Assembly (NCBI GenBank): GCA_947479085.1
Contig: CANJYB010000011.1
Location: forward strand, 60,697 to 124,696
Origin: Bacteroidota bacterium
GTDB taxonomy: Bacteria > Bacteroidota > Bacteroidia > 2-12-FULL-35-15
Direction of reading: 5' to 3'
DNA length: 64,000 nt
Both the position numbers and the translations under genes were made by a program. Positions 34,475 to 44,729 of this stretch are shown here, piece after piece. Each line of letters opens with the position of its first letter. Within the stretch, counting starts at the first letter, position 1. A model generated the notes under the pieces. It was not told the DNA's origin and made no database searches. It saw only the letters and a program-made list of their open reading frames with translations.

Positions 34475-34906
34475 ATGAACAAACAAAACCCAACATCAGC
34501 AAAAAGAATTCTTTTTTCAGCATTAGTAATTTTCTGTTCTTCTATAAGTATGTCCGTATTTGCTCAGAATAATGTTCAGATTTTAGATGAAACTTCCATG
34601 AGGGCAATAATGGATAATAACAAAATGAGTGGAAAACCGGTTTACGAAGGAATAAACAGTAAATTTACCATTACAACCCCGGATAATAAAGTATCAGTTG
34701 CTGATTCAGCAAAGTTAATAAAAGACATCTTAGCTATGCCCGAAGTGCTTAGTTGCGTGTTCCTTCCACACAAACATTCATTGGTAGTGACCACTAAAAA
34801 ACAAGGAGATAATAATGAAATAGCTCTCTTAAAAGGTAAAATAGTACCTTATAACCTTTACGTGGCTAATTACCAGGAAATAACATATACAGAAAAGAAG
34901 AAATAA
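34475..34906 (+). CDS. Small secreted protein of unknown function
   Basis: A 143-residue protein with an N-terminal signal peptide (RILFSALVIFCSSISMSVFAQ). The mature part has an early DETSMRAIMDN helix and a segment ADSAKLIKDILAMPEVLSCVFLPHKHSLVVTTKK that resembles the beta-alpha-beta layout of small ferredoxin-like domains, without a metal-binding CxxC. The end is Lys-rich. It has no T9SS domain, so it should remain periplasmic. It lies 23 bases before the giant surface protein and may help its export or anchoring, which is inference from position only. Confidence 0.65.
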   Translation: MNKQNPTSAKRILFSALVIFCSSISMSVFAQNNVQILDETSMRAIMDNNKMSGKPVYEGINSKFTITTPDNKVSVADSAKLIKDILAMPEVLSCVFLPHKHSLVVTTKKQGDNNEIALLKGKIVPYNLYVANYQEITYTEKKK

Positions 34907-34929
34907 ATACCCCGTCATTATAAAATATT

Positions 34930-37900
34930 ATGAAAAAGATCTACTACATAAAAACAAGTCAAATGCTCCGGCTATTGATGTTTGTTTGTTGCATAGGCAT
35001 ATCCAATTTTGCTTTTGCACAACCGGCAAATAATGCTCCTTGCAGCGCAACACCGCTTACTGCAAATGCAGGCTGTGTATATACTGCCGGCACCAATATC
35101 GGGTCAAATAATTCTACCGGAGGAGGGATTCCGGCACCCACATGTGCCGCTTATAGCGGGGTGGATGTTTGGTATTCGGTAGTTGTACCTCCAAGCGGTG
35201 GTATAAATATTACCACTGCCGGATCTATGGACGGGGCTTTGGCATTGTATACCGGAACTTGCACTACGATGAGTCAGGTTGCTTGCAATGACGATTTTAA
35301 CGGTTTGATGCCTTATATATCCTCACCTTCATTAACCGTGGGCAGCACAGTTTGGATTTGTTATTACGGTTTTGCCGGACAGACAGGGAATTTTAATATC
35401 TGTGTGACTGCTGCACCACCACCACCGCCACCTTGCAATGCTGGAAATTCATGCTTAACACCTAATTGTATCACCACCAATCCGACACTTACTATGTGTA
35501 ATGGTATTCCATCTATTGGAGGAGGAGGAATTTATGGATGTCTTGGAGGTGCTCCAAACCCACTTTGGAATGTGTTTCAGTCAACAATAACGGGACCAAT
35601 AACTATGGGAGCTAATTCTCCCGGACCAGATATAGACTATGTTTTATGGGGACCATTTTCAAGTCCTGCTGCTGGTTGTGCAGGCTTATCTGCTGCAAAT
35701 ATTCTCAGTTGTAACTTTTCTACTTCCGGATCCAATTCATTTACTTTTAATGCCATAGCCGGACAAAGCTATGTATTATTAACAACTAATTGGTCCAACC
35801 AGACTGGAGTCACTGTAAATTGGCCCGTCAATCCAGCAGGTTCTATTTCCTGTTCATCAGTTTGTACAGCAACAGCCGGAAGCAACAGTCCTATCTGTGC
35901 CGGTTCAGCTTTGAATTTAACCTGTAACGCAGTTGCCGGGGCAACTTTATATCATTGGACAGGACCGAATGGCTTTAATGTGAATGGACAAAATCAAAGT
36001 ATTCCTGCTGCAACTTTAGCAGCTGCCGGAACTTATACCGTAACCGTTACAGCAGGTGCTTCCAACTGTGTAGGAACAGTTTCTGTGGTGGTAAATCCTT
36101 TACCTAACGTAAGTAATCTTCCTCCTGCATCATCTGTTTGTTCAGGTACTTTAGTAAATTATACTCCGTTAATTGCTCCTGTGGCGGGAGGCACTTATAG
36201 CTGGACAGCTACAGCAAATCCGGCCGGCAGTGTTACAGGATTTCCTGCATCGGGCAGCGGACCCATTGCTTATACTTTAACAAATACAGGTACCACAGCA
36301 GGTACAGTTACTTATGTAATTACACCAATAGGAACAGCACCAACTCTATGTCATGGGGCTAACTCAAATTATGTGGTTACTGTTAATCCGCCACCAACCA
36401 TAACAAATCCGCCACCTCAACAATTTATTTGTTCGGGTTCATCAGCCACTTATGCCCCTACATCCAATACAGGAACTGCTACCTTTAGTTATACCGCCTC
36501 ATCTGCAAATGGGGTTACCGGTTTTACAGCCGCAGGAACAGGAAACATCAATGATGTATTAATAAATAACGGTACCGCTGCCGGAACAGTTGTGTATGTA
36601 ATCACTCCAATTGGAGACCCTCCAACCAATTGTCCGGGAACACCTGTGAATTTGATTGTTAATGTTTACCCTGCGCCATCGGTGTCAGTGGCTGGACCCA
36701 ATCAAAATGTTTGCGGAAGCACGGCTACCTTAGCAGGAAATGTTCCAACCGTAGGAGTGGGAACCTGGACATCCATTTCCGGAGGAGCAATAGTTACCAA
36801 CATTTCTCTAAATAATTCAGGAGTAACCGGATTGGCGATGGGTCCAAACGTATTCGAATGGGTAATTACCAACGCACCTTGTCCTCCTTCGCAGAGCCAG
36901 GTGACCATTACACAGGACCCTGTTCCAACTATTACCAATCCTGTTTTAACACAAACCATCTGTTCGGGAAGTAATGCTATAATTAATCCAACGGCATCCG
37001 TGGCGGGTTCTACTTTTACATGGACAGCCACTTCTTCCGCAGGAACGGTAACCGGTTTTTCGGCTGCCGGAGCAGGAAATATTTCTGAAGCAATCACCAA
37101 TTCGGGAACTACCTCAGAAACGGTAACATATGTGGTTACACCAACAGGTCCTGCACCATCTTTTTGTGTGGGAACACCTTCGAGTTTTGTTGTAACGGTT
37201 GATCCTATTCCTACTATTACAAATGCAGTATTAACCCAATCTTTCTGTTCCGGAAATATGGCGTTTTTTGCCCCGGTAGCAGATGTTGCAGGTTGCACAT
37301 TTGCCTGGACAGCTTCTTCTTCTGCAGGAACAATAACAGGATTTAGTGCTAACGGTAACGGAACCATTAATGAAATGATAACCAATGCCGGTTCAGCACA
37401 AGGCACTGTAACTTATGTTATAACACCTACCGGCCCTGCTCCATCTTTCTGTGTGGGTTCTCCGGTTAATTTTGTAGTAACAGTTGACCCTGCTCCATCA
37501 GTAACTAATAATCCTTTAACACAGGATATTTGTTCGGGAAGTAACGGAACTTTAAATCCAATCACCTCGAATGTGGCCTTAGCAACTTTTGCATGGACCT
37601 CTTCTTCTTCGGCAGGAACAACAACCGGAAATACTGCTGTGGGAGCAGGTAATATAAATGAAGTACTTACCAATACCGGAAATACTCAGGGAACAGTAAC
37701 TTATGTAATTACTGCTTCAAGCCCGGGATTAGGTTGTCCGGGAACACCTGCCAACTTCCTGGTTAATGTTGACCCGATTCCTACGGTTACAAATGTTACT
37801 TTGACCCAGGAAATATGTGCAAGTACAGCGGCTACTTTTACTCCGACTTCCAACGTTCTTTCTACTACTTATACCTGGACAGCCTCCGGTTCATCAGCAA

Positions 37901-40900
37901 ATGTTGGTGGATTTAGTGCAAATGGTTCCGGAAATATAAATGAAGTGCTTACCAATTCAGGAACTGCTCAGGAAACGGTTACTTATGTAATAACACCTAC
38001 CGGACCTGCAACAACTTTATGTGTTGGAACCCCTGTAAATTTTGTGGTTTCAGTAGACCCTGTGCCAACTATTACAAATCCTGTATTAACACAAAATTTC
38101 TGTTCTGCAGGAACTGCTACATTTACACCTGTTTCCAACCAGGCATTGACAACGTTCACCTGGACAGCAACAGCTTCTTCTGCAAATGTAACAGGATTCA
38201 GTGCTAATGGAAACGGAAACATAAATGAAGCGGTATCAAATTCAGGAAATACACCTGAAACCGTAACTTATGTTATGACCCCTACAGGACCCGCACCTTT
38301 ATTTTGCCCGGGAACTCCTGTAAACTTTGTTGTTACTGTTGATCCTATTCCAACTATAAGTAATGCAACATTAACACAAACCATTTGTTCGAACGGAACT
38401 GCTACTTTTAATCCAACGTCTAATGTTACAGGTGCTACCTATGCTTTTACAGCTTCCGGTTCTTCTGCAAACGTAATTGGATTTACTGCTGCGGGGAATG
38501 GAAATATTTCGGATATATTAACTAATTCAGGAAGTGTTCCTGAAACAGTTACCTATACAGTAACTCCAACAGGACCTGCTACTACATTATGTCCCGGAAC
38601 ACCATCAAATTTTGTGGTTACAGTAGATCCGATACCAACAGTTACCAACCTTGTTTTAACTCAAAACTTCTGTTCAGGAGGGACCGCCACTTTTGTTCCA
38701 ACTTCTAATGTAGTTGGTTCTACTTTCAGTTGGACTGCCACGGCATCGGCCGGAACTATTACCGGTTTCAGTGCCAGCGGAACTGGAAATATTAACGAGG
38801 TAATTAATAATACCGGTACCACCCAGGGAACAGTAACTTATGTTATAACACCTACAGGCCCGGGTTCTTCATTCTGTCCTGGACCTGCGTCTAATTTTGT
38901 GGTTACTGTTGATCCAACTCCAACGATTACAAATAATCCATTAACACAAACGTTCTGCTCAGGCGGAACCGCTTCCTTGAATATTGTTTCCAATGTTGTG
39001 GCAACTACTTTTACATGGACAGCTACTTCTTCATCTGCAAATGTTACCGGATTTACAGCAGCAGGAAATGGAAATATTTCGGAAGTTTTAACCAATACTG
39101 GTAACATGTCAGAAACTGTGACCTATGATATCACACCAACCGGTCCGGGCTTAGCCTGCCCGGGAACAAATGTGAGTTATGTGGTAACTGTTGATCCGAT
39201 TCCGGATGTGTCGAATGTAACTTTAACTCAATCATTCTGTTCAGGCGGAAGTGCTACTTTTAATCCTACATCAAGTGTGGTGGGTACCACCTTTACATGG
39301 ACAGCAAGTGCTTCGCAGGGAACAATTACAGGATTTTCAGCAAGCGGTTCAGGTAATATTAATGAAACAATTACAAATACCGGAGCAGCAGGCGGAACGG
39401 TAACCTATATAATAACACCTACAGGACCTTCGGCAAATGGATGTATTGGAAACACGGTTAACTTTGTTGTTAATGTTGATCCTATTGCTGACGTAACCAA
39501 CAATCCTTTAACGCAGGCTTTCTGTGTAGGAGGAACAGCTACTTTGATTCCTACTTCAAGCGTAACAGGTACTACCTTTAACTGGACCACCACTGCATCA
39601 GCGGGAACATTAAGTGGCTTTTCAGCAAATGGAACAGGAAATATTTCGGAAGTGTTAAGTAATACGGGAGCTCAACCTGAAACAGTGACTTATACAATTA
39701 CCCCGGTTGGTCCCGGATTGGCCTGTCCGGTTACACCGGTTAACTTTGTAGTGACGGTTAACCCAACACCAACTGTTACCAATGCAACTTTAACTCAAAC
39801 TATTTGTTCAGGATCTACAGCTACTTTCACACCTACTTCGGTTGTTACAGGAACTATATTTACATGGACAGCAAGCGCTTCTTCTGCATCCATAACTGGT
39901 TTTTCGGCCAGCGGAACAGGAAATATTACGGACGCGATTGCTAATAGCGGAGGAACAGGAACTGTAACTTATGTGATTACGCCAACAAGTCCTCCCACAG
40001 CTTCCTGTGTTGGACCTACTTCGAATTTTGTTGTTACTGTTAACCCTAACCCGGTGCCGGTGGTAGCTAACAATGGTCCTGTATGTTTAGGCTCTCAATT
40101 AGACTTATCAGCCAATACTTATGCAGGTGGTGTTTATTCATGGACAGGACCGAATGGTTTTGTATCTGCGCTGGAAGACCCTACTGTGAATGCTGTATCC
40201 ACTTTAGCAATGGCGGGGACATATCATTTAACGGTTACCGTGCTTGGTTGCCCGGGTACGGATAGTACTACTGTGGTGGTAAACCCTATTCCAACTGCAA
40301 CTGTAACAGGAGGTAGTTCAGTATGTTTCGGAAGTACTCCTGCTCCTGTAAGTATTGCATTGACCGGAAACGGCCCATGGAATATTACTTATTCGAATGG
40401 TACTGGAACCACTTCTGTGGTGGCGAATTCTTCTCCTTTTGTAATTGTTAATCCAGCTACCGGTAGTTATTCTGTTGTTTCTCTTTCGGATGCTAATTGT
40501 ACAGGAACTTCTATCGGTACAGCTATAGTAGTTGTTAATCCTATTCCGGTTGCAGGTTTGACTCCTGATGTGGTAACAGGATGTACACCGGTTTGTGTAA
40601 CTTACACCAATACTTCTTCTGTTACTTCGGGAAATATTTCCACATGGGCATGGGATTTTGGTGATGGAGGAACAGATAACACGCAAACACCAAACACTCA
40701 TTGTTATGCACAGGCAGGCAGCTATACAGTTACCCTTCAGGTGACAACAGCTGCAGGATGTACTGCAACCAGTGTTTATACCAATTTGATAAATGTAACT
40801 TCATACCCTGTTGCTAATTTCGAATGTGTTTCCTCAGCAAGTATATATACACCAACTATTCAGTTCAATAATTATTCAACAGGTGCAGATTCCTATGTAT

Positions 40901-41340
40901 GGGATTTCGGTGATTTATATAATATTGCTACAGATAGCAGCCATGAACAAAATCCTTCGCATACGTATTCACATGTAGGCAGTTATTGTGTGTTACTGAC
41001 TGCTGGAAATGCAGGAATGTGCTATGATACGATGACCATCTGTGTGACTATTACTCCTGAGTTTACCTGCTTTATACCAAATGCATTTTCGCCAAACCAT
41101 GACGGAATAAATGATGATTTCTTTTGCAAGGCTACCAATGTGCTTACTTTTGAAATGACCATTTACGACCGATGGGGAAATAAAATATTCTTCACTGATG
41201 ATGTAGAGAAGCACTGGGATGGAGATGTAAATGAAAACCGGGTTGTTGGCCAGGAAGATGTGTATGTTTATATTATACATATAAAAGACATCAATAAAGA
41301 AAAGCATGATTACATAGGCAATGTTACATTGGTGAGGTAA
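34930..41340 (+). CDS. Giant modular surface protein with type B T9SS domain
   Basis: A 2136-residue secreted protein. Order: signal peptide (about 1-31, LLMFVCCIGISNFAFAQ); two N-terminal beta-sandwich domains (about 33-160 with VDVWYSVVVPPSG, and 165-315 with GPDIDYVLWGPFSS) joined by a Pro-rich linker; Ig-like modules to about 664; eleven consecutive ~95-residue modules (665-1706), each opening with TLTQxxCSG and ending with FVVTVDP; two further Ig-like modules; two PKD domains (about 1875-2045, WAWDFGDGGTDNTQTPNTHC); and a gliding-motility-type (type B) C-terminal domain (FIPNAFSPNHDGINDDF, ending YIGNVTLVR). Each repeat has two Cys, probably a disulphide. Such proteins are adhesins or surface filaments. 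The type B domain implies export by T9SS with partners of the PorP/SprF type, not seen here. Confidence 0.85.
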   Translation: MKKIYYIKTSQMLRLLMFVCCIGISNFAFAQPANNAPCSATPLTANAGCVYTAGTNIGSNNSTGGGIPAPTCAAYSGVDVWYSVVVPPSGGINITTAGSMDGALALYTGTCTTMSQVACNDDFNGLMPYISSPSLTVGSTVWICYYGFAGQTGNFNICVTAAPPPPPPCNAGNSCLTPNCITTNPTLTMCNGIPSIGGGGIYGCLGGAPNPLWNVFQSTITGPITMGANSPGPDIDYVLWGPFSSPAAGCAGLSAANILSCNFSTSGSNSFTFNAIAGQSYVLLTTNWSNQTGVTVNWPVNPAGSISCSSVCTATAGSNSPICAGSALNLTCNAVAGATLYHWTGPNGFNVNGQNQSIPAATLAAAGTYTVTVTAGASNCVGTVSVVVNPLPNVSNLPPASSVCSGTLVNYTPLIAPVAGGTYSWTATANPAGSVTGFPASGSGPIAYTLTNTGTTAGTVTYVITPIGTAPTLCHGANSNYVVTVNPPPTITNPPPQQFICSGSSATYAPTSNTGTATFSYTASSANGVTGFTAAGTGNINDVLINNGTAAGTVVYVITPIGDPPTNCPGTPVNLIVNVYPAPSVSVAGPNQNVCGSTATLAGNVPTVGVGTWTSISGGAIVTNISLNNSGVTGLAMGPNVFEWVITNAPCPPSQSQVTITQDPVPTITNPVLTQTICSGSNAIINPTASVAGSTFTWTATSSAGTVTGFSAAGAGNISEAITNSGTTSETVTYVVTPTGPAPSFCVGTPSSFVVTVDPIPTITNAVLTQSFCSGNMAFFAPVADVAGCTFAWTASSSAGTITGFSANGNGTINEMITNAGSAQGTVTYVITPTGPAPSFCVGSPVNFVVTVDPAPSVTNNPLTQDICSGSNGTLNPITSNVALATFAWTSSSSAGTTTGNTAVGAGNINEVLTNTGNTQGTVTYVITASSPGLGCPGTPANFLVNVDPIPTVTNVTLTQEICASTAATFTPTSNVLSTTYTWTASGSSANVGGFSANGSGNINEVLTNSGTAQETVTYVITPTGPATTLCVGTPVNFVVSVDPVPTITNPVLTQNFCSAGTATFTPVSNQALTTFTWTATASSANVTGFSANGNGNINEAVSNSGNTPETVTYVMTPTGPAPLFCPGTPVNFVVTVDPIPTISNATLTQTICSNGTATFNPTSNVTGATYAFTASGSSANVIGFTAAGNGNISDILTNSGSVPETVTYTVTPTGPATTLCPGTPSNFVVTVDPIPTVTNLVLTQNFCSGGTATFVPTSNVVGSTFSWTATASAGTITGFSASGTGNINEVINNTGTTQGTVTYVITPTGPGSSFCPGPASNFVVTVDPTPTITNNPLTQTFCSGGTASLNIVSNVVATTFTWTATSSSANVTGFTAAGNGNISEVLTNTGNMSETVTYDITPTGPGLACPGTNVSYVVTVDPIPDVSNVTLTQSFCSGGSATFNPTSSVVGTTFTWTASASQGTITGFSASGSGNINETITNTGAAGGTVTYIITPTGPSANGCIGNTVNFVVNVDPIADVTNNPLTQAFCVGGTATLIPTSSVTGTTFNWTTTASAGTLSGFSANGTGNISEVLSNTGAQPETVTYTITPVGPGLACPVTPVNFVVTVNPTPTVTNATLTQTICSGSTATFTPTSVVTGTIFTWTASASSASITGFSASGTGNITDAIANSGGTGTVTYVITPTSPPTASCVGPTSNFVVTVNPNPVPVVANNGPVCLGSQLDLSANTYAGGVYSWTGPNGFVSALEDPTVNAVSTLAMAGTYHLTVTVLGCPGTDSTTVVVNPIPTATVTGGSSVCFGSTPAPVSIALTGNGPWNITYSNGTGTTSVVANSSPFVIVNPATGSYSVVSLSDANCTGTSIGTAIVVVNPIPVAGLTPDVVTGCTPVCVTYTNTSSVTSGNISTWAWDFGDGGTDNTQTPNTHCYAQAGSYTVTLQVTTAAGCTATSVYTNLINVTSYPVANFECVSSASIYTPTIQFNNYSTGADSYVWDFGDLYNIATDSSHEQNPSHTYSHVGSYCVLLTAGNAGMCYDTMTICVTITPEFTCFIPNAFSPNHDGINDDFFCKATNVLTFEMTIYDRWGNKIFFTDDVEKHWDGDVNENRVVGQEDVYVYIIHIKDINKEKHDYIGNVTLVR
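36922..40047 (+). repeat. Eleven tandem coding repeats of about 284 bp
   Basis: Residues 665-1706 of the giant protein are eleven units of 94-96 residues (mean 94.7) with the shared frame TITNxxLTQxxCSG ... FTWTASSS ... GFSAxGxGNI ... TVTYVITPTGP ... CxGTPxNFVVTVDP. Two related but more diverged units come before them. The units are clearly homologous yet none is identical, so the array expanded a good while ago or is under diversifying selection. Confidence 0.85.
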
Positions 41341-41363
41341 GATTGTATTTTATTTGAAAACAA

Positions 41364-41394
41364 AAAGGAGCCGGGTAATTTACCCGGCTCTTTT
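41364..41394 (+). terminator. Terminator of the giant-protein gene
   Basis: A perfect 11-bp GC-rich stem (41368-41378 with 41380-41390) is followed by TTTT, 28 bases after the stop. Its A-rich flank on the left makes it work in both directions. Confidence 0.85.
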
Positions 41395-41429
41395 GTTTAA
41401 AGAAACCTGCATTTATGCTGATTCGAAGT

Positions 41430-41636
41430 AAAGTACTATGCAAATTTTAAGAATGGTTAATGAAAATCTCTTTCATAAACGCCTCACCCCAGCCCCTCTC
41501 CAAAGGAGAGGGGAGTCCCGAACGTGCGGGATGTGAAGTGCTTTGCGGTTTTTTGAGCTTGGTCTAGTGCTACCCCCTCTCCTTTGGAGAGGGGATGAAG
41601 GGGTGAGGCGTTTATAAAAATTTGTACAATAGTTTA
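41430..41636. repeat. Palindromic element B (MITE-like)
   Basis: The core is a perfect 16-bp inverted repeat (41475-41490 with 41600-41615, CGCCTCACCCC / GGGGTGAGGCG). Each arm contains a nested CCCCTCTCC / GGAGAGGGG palindrome (about 41493-41513 and 41573-41594). The right end runs on into AAAAATTTGTACAATAGTTT, which matches the right end of element A at 27299-27319 in 19 of 21 positions. The left end AAAGTACTATGCAAATTTT is related to it. No gene is carried. A variant with the same core is at 62378. Confidence 0.75.
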
Positions 41637-41647
41637 GAAGAAAACAA

Positions 41648-41678
41648 AAAGACACCTCCATTTACCGAAGGTGTCTTT
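41648..41678 (-). terminator. Terminator of korBA
   Basis: A perfect 10-bp stem (41648-41657 with 41669-41678) sits 26 bases downstream of the korB stop on the minus strand, with a T run from the A-rich left flank. Confidence 0.75.
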
Positions 41679-41703
41679 ACTATTTTAAAAGGCAGGATAT
41701 ATA

Positions 41704-42729
41704 CTATTTAATTGTCCAGGTATTTTTTCCGCTGATAAGGGCATCAAGGTTTCCTTTACCTTTAGTTGCAATGGCATCTGTTATCTGGGCGGCAAGGGCA
41801 TCTTCATAACAAAAACGTTCTTCAGTATAAAACACACCAAATGGACGAGGCAAGGCATTTTCATCCGTAGGTTTGTTAAAGAAGCGGGCCAGCATATTGG
41901 CTTTTACCTGGTCTGTTTCATCGTGTATCCAAAGGTCGTTAGCTGAAACATCGGAAAGATTAACGACTACCGGTTTAAATCCATCCAGCTTAATTCCTTT
42001 ATCGGCACTTTCTCCAAAGATTAATGGTTTGCCATTTTCGACCATAATGGTATTTAATTTTTTAGGACCTTTTTCGGTAAATACTTCAAAAGCACCATCG
42101 TTAAATACATTACAGTTTTGATAAATTTCCACCATCGAAGTTCCTTTATGTGCATTGGCACGTTTCAGTATTTCGCGCAAATGAACAGGATCTCTGTCCA
42201 TGGAACGGGCAACAAATGTGGCATTGGCACCCAAACAAAGCGCGGCAGGGTTAAACGGAAAGTCTACCGAGCCCATTGGAGTTGATTTGGAAACGGTGCC
42301 TAATGGCGAGGCAGGAGAATATTGTCCTTTTGTTAATCCGTAAATTTCATTGTTGAACATCAATACATTCACATCAAAATTTCTTCTTAACAAGTGAATC
42401 AAATGATTGCCCCCGATGGACAAAGCATCACCATCTCCGGTAACTATCCAAACCGATAAGTCAGGTCGTGCTGCTTTTAAGCCACTGGCTACCGCTGTGG
42501 CACGTCCGTGAATACTGTGCATTCCATACGTTTCCATATAATAAGGGAAACGGGAAGAACAGCCAATTCCGGAAACAAAAACAATCTGTTCCTTTGGAAT
42601 TCCCAAATCTGGCATTACGGTTTGCACCTGTTTCAGAATCGAATAATCTCCGCAACCCGGGCACCAGCGTACTTCCTGGTCGGTTACAAAATCTTTGGCT
42701 GTTAACTTTGGTTCTAATGTATCTATCAT
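41704..42729 (-). CDS. korB: 2-oxoacid:ferredoxin oxidoreductase, beta subunit (KorB-like)
   Basis: With the alpha subunit it oxidises 2-oxoglutarate (or a related 2-oxoacid) with CoA and reduces ferredoxin, a step of the TCA cycle in many Bacteroidota. The 341-residue protein has the thiamine-diphosphate motif ([18 protein letters not shown] then [12 protein letters not shown]), and the cysteines that bind the [4Fe-4S] cluster in this family: WCPGCGDY (C23, C26), GIGCSS (C57) and YQNCNVF. The C-terminal segment [11 protein letters not shown] is normal. It starts six bases after the alpha gene's stop, so they form one transcript. Confidence 0.9.
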   Translation of the reverse strand: MIDTLEPKLTAKDFVTDQEVRWCPGCGDYSILKQVQTVMPDLGIPKEQIVFVSGIGCSSRFPYYMETYGMHSIHGRATAVASGLKAARPDLSVWIVTGDGDALSIGGNHLIHLLRRNFDVNVLMFNNEIYGLTKGQYSPASPLGTVSKSTPMGSVDFPFNPAALCLGANATFVARSMDRDPVHLREILKRANAHKGTSMVEIYQNCNVFNDGAFEVFTEKGPKKLNTIMVENGKPLIFGESADKGIKLDGFKPVVVNLSDVSANDLWIHDETDQVKANMLARFFNKPTDENALPRPFGVFYTEERFCYEDALAAQITDAIATKGKGNLDALISGKNTWTIK

Positions 42730-42735
42730 TGCTGT

Positions 42736-44583
42736 TTAGCTTAACATTTCTTTCACTTTGTTTTTAATCTCCAATGCGGTAAAAGGCATTCCCTGTATTT
42801 TGTTCAGTCCTTTGGCATCTACAAAATATTTGTCCCTGATAATTTTTATCAGTTGTCCGTTGTTCATCTCCGGGATAAGCACCTGTTCGTAGTTTTTTAT
42901 TAACTCTCCAAGGTTTTTCGGGAAGGGGTTCAGGTATTTAATATGTGCATGCGAAACATCATATCCTTCTGCAATGGCTTCGTTTACGGCAGTTTTAATA
43001 GAACCGTAGGTAGAACCCCATCCCAGAATCAATAATTTTCCTTTTTCCTTCCCATTGTCTAATGTTTGCAGCGGAATGTAATCTGCTATTTTATCCACTT
43101 TGGCCTGGCGTATCTTTACCATGTACTGATGGTTTTCCGGGTCGTACGAAATATTTCCTGTTTCGTTTTCCTTTTCAATTCCTCCCACACGGTGCTCCAA
43201 TCCTTTTGTTCCCGGTATTGCCCAGGGGCGCGATAATTTTTCATCCCGCTTATAAGGCAGATAATGTTCTCCTTCTTTCAATTCGTTTTTTGCAAACGAA
43301 ACTTTTATCTCGGGCAAATCCGCAGCACCGGGGAACTTCCAGGGCTCTGAACCATTGGCAATATATCCATCACTTAAAAAGAAAACAGGAGTCATAAACT
43401 CCAATGCAAGTTTACACGCCTCGAACGAACTGTAAAAACAGTCTGAAGGAGAATATGCCGCCACTATAGGAACAGGTGCTTCTCCGTTTCGTCCATACAT
43501 GGCCTGCATCAGGTCGGCCTGCTCTGTCTTGGTTGGTAATCCGGTACTTGGTCCCCCACGTTGCACATTAATAATCACCAACGGCAGTTCCAGCATCAAT
43601 GCCAAACCTATTGCTTCCCCTTTCAATGCTATGCCCGGTCCCGAAGAAGCCGTCACTCCCAATGACCCGCCAAAAGAAGCCCCTATGGCCGAAGTAATAG
43701 CAGCTATTTCATCTTCCGCCTGAAAAGTTTTCACACCAAATTCCTTGTGTTTCGATAAATGATGCAATATGTCAGAAGCAGGAGTAATAGGGTAAGTACC
43801 GTAAAACAACTGAAGCCCCGACTTTTCAGCAGCAGCTATCAGCCCGTAAGTAGCCGCCTGGTTACCCATTATGCTTCTGTACGTTCCTTTTTCAACCGGT
43901 GCAGGCTTCACCTCAAACCGGTGCATAGGCGTTTCCACCGTGTCGCCATAATGATAACCCGCCTTCAATACCTTTATATTAGCCTCTATCAGTGCCGGAT
44001 TTTTCTTAAACTTCGTATTCAGAAACTCAATCGAATTTTCAATCTCCCTGTTATACATCCAGTAGATATACCCCAGCACAAACATGTTTTTCGATCGGTC
44101 CATCTCCTTTGTTCCCATTCCTGAGCCATCCAAAGCAGCACGCGTAATTTTAGTTACATCTATTTCATGCACCTTATATACATCCAGCGAACCGTCCCGC
44201 AATGGGTTTACCCCATCCGCATACTTCGCCAGTTTCAAATTCTTCGCATCAAACCCATCACTGTTTGCAATAATAATTCCCCCCGGTTTCAGCTCCCTTA
44301 TGTTTGCTTTCAGCGCAGCCGCATTCATCACCACCAATACATCACAGGCATCACCGGCCGTAAACACCTCCACACTTCCAAACCTCAGCTGAAAACCCGA
44401 AACACCCGCAATAGTGCCCTGCGGAGCACGTATCTCAGCCGGAAAATTAGGAAACGTACTGATGTCATTACCATACAATGCAGCCGAACTGGTAAACTGC
44501 GAACCCGTCAGCTGAATACCATCACCCGAATCACCGGCAAACAGTATTACCACATCTGTTTTTATTTCTGTTATTGAACTCAT
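42736..44583 (-). CDS. korA: 2-oxoacid:ferredoxin oxidoreductase, alpha subunit (fused gamma-alpha)
   Basis: The 615-residue protein fuses an N-terminal gamma domain (about residues 10-190: ILFAGDSGDGIQLTGSQFT, IRAPQGTIAGVSGFQLRFG) with the alpha domains (about 230-600: QAATYGLIAAAEKSGLQLFYGTYPITPASDIL, ASSGPGIALKGEAIGLALM, VNVQRGGPSTGLPTKTEQADLMQAM). The last motif is highly conserved in KorA/PorA. It is the first gene of korAB, preceded by a good promoter. Substrate preference for 2-oxoglutarate is usual for this gamma-alpha fusion with a compact beta subunit but is inferred. No ferredoxin gene is nearby. Confidence 0.9.
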   Translation of the reverse strand: MSSITEIKTDVVILFAGDSGDGIQLTGSQFTSSAALYGNDISTFPNFPAEIRAPQGTIAGVSGFQLRFGSVEVFTAGDACDVLVVMNAAALKANIRELKPGGIIIANSDGFDAKNLKLAKYADGVNPLRDGSLDVYKVHEIDVTKITRAALDGSGMGTKEMDRSKNMFVLGYIYWMYNREIENSIEFLNTKFKKNPALIEANIKVLKAGYHYGDTVETPMHRFEVKPAPVEKGTYRSIMGNQAATYGLIAAAEKSGLQLFYGTYPITPASDILHHLSKHKEFGVKTFQAEDEIAAITSAIGASFGGSLGVTASSGPGIALKGEAIGLALMLELPLVIINVQRGGPSTGLPTKTEQADLMQAMYGRNGEAPVPIVAAYSPSDCFYSSFEACKLALEFMTPVFFLSDGYIANGSEPWKFPGAADLPEIKVSFAKNELKEGEHYLPYKRDEKLSRPWAIPGTKGLEHRVGGIEKENETGNISYDPENHQYMVKIRQAKVDKIADYIPLQTLDNGKEKGKLLILGWGSTYGSIKTAVNEAIAEGYDVSHAHIKYLNPFPKNLGELIKNYEQVLIPEMNNGQLIKIIRDKYFVDAKGLNKIQGMPFTALEIKNKVKEMLS

Positions 44584-44666
44584 CTTTATTATTTTGAATC
44601 AGACCATTTGAAAATAAATAGTGAACATCAGGAGGGGACACGCTATTTATTTTTGTTTACGGGGGT

Positions 44667-44696
44667 CAAAGGTACAGTTATTTGCAATTCATACAA
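44667..44696 (-). promoter_or_regulatory. Promoter of korAB
   Basis: The minus strand has TTG (44696-44694), 19 bases, then TACCTTTG (44674-44667). This is a full Bacteroidota promoter (TTG, N17-23, TAnnTTTG). It gives a leader of about 75 bases before the korA ATG. Confidence 0.6.
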
Positions 44697-44729
44697 CCGG
44701 ATGCCATATAAAATGAACCTGTTTACCCC

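Noticed and set aside
36702..39593. Long minus-strand open frames inside the giant protein gene
   Set aside because: They are shadows of the repeated coding strand with its low stop density; the plus-strand frame carries the signal peptide, modules and sorting domain.
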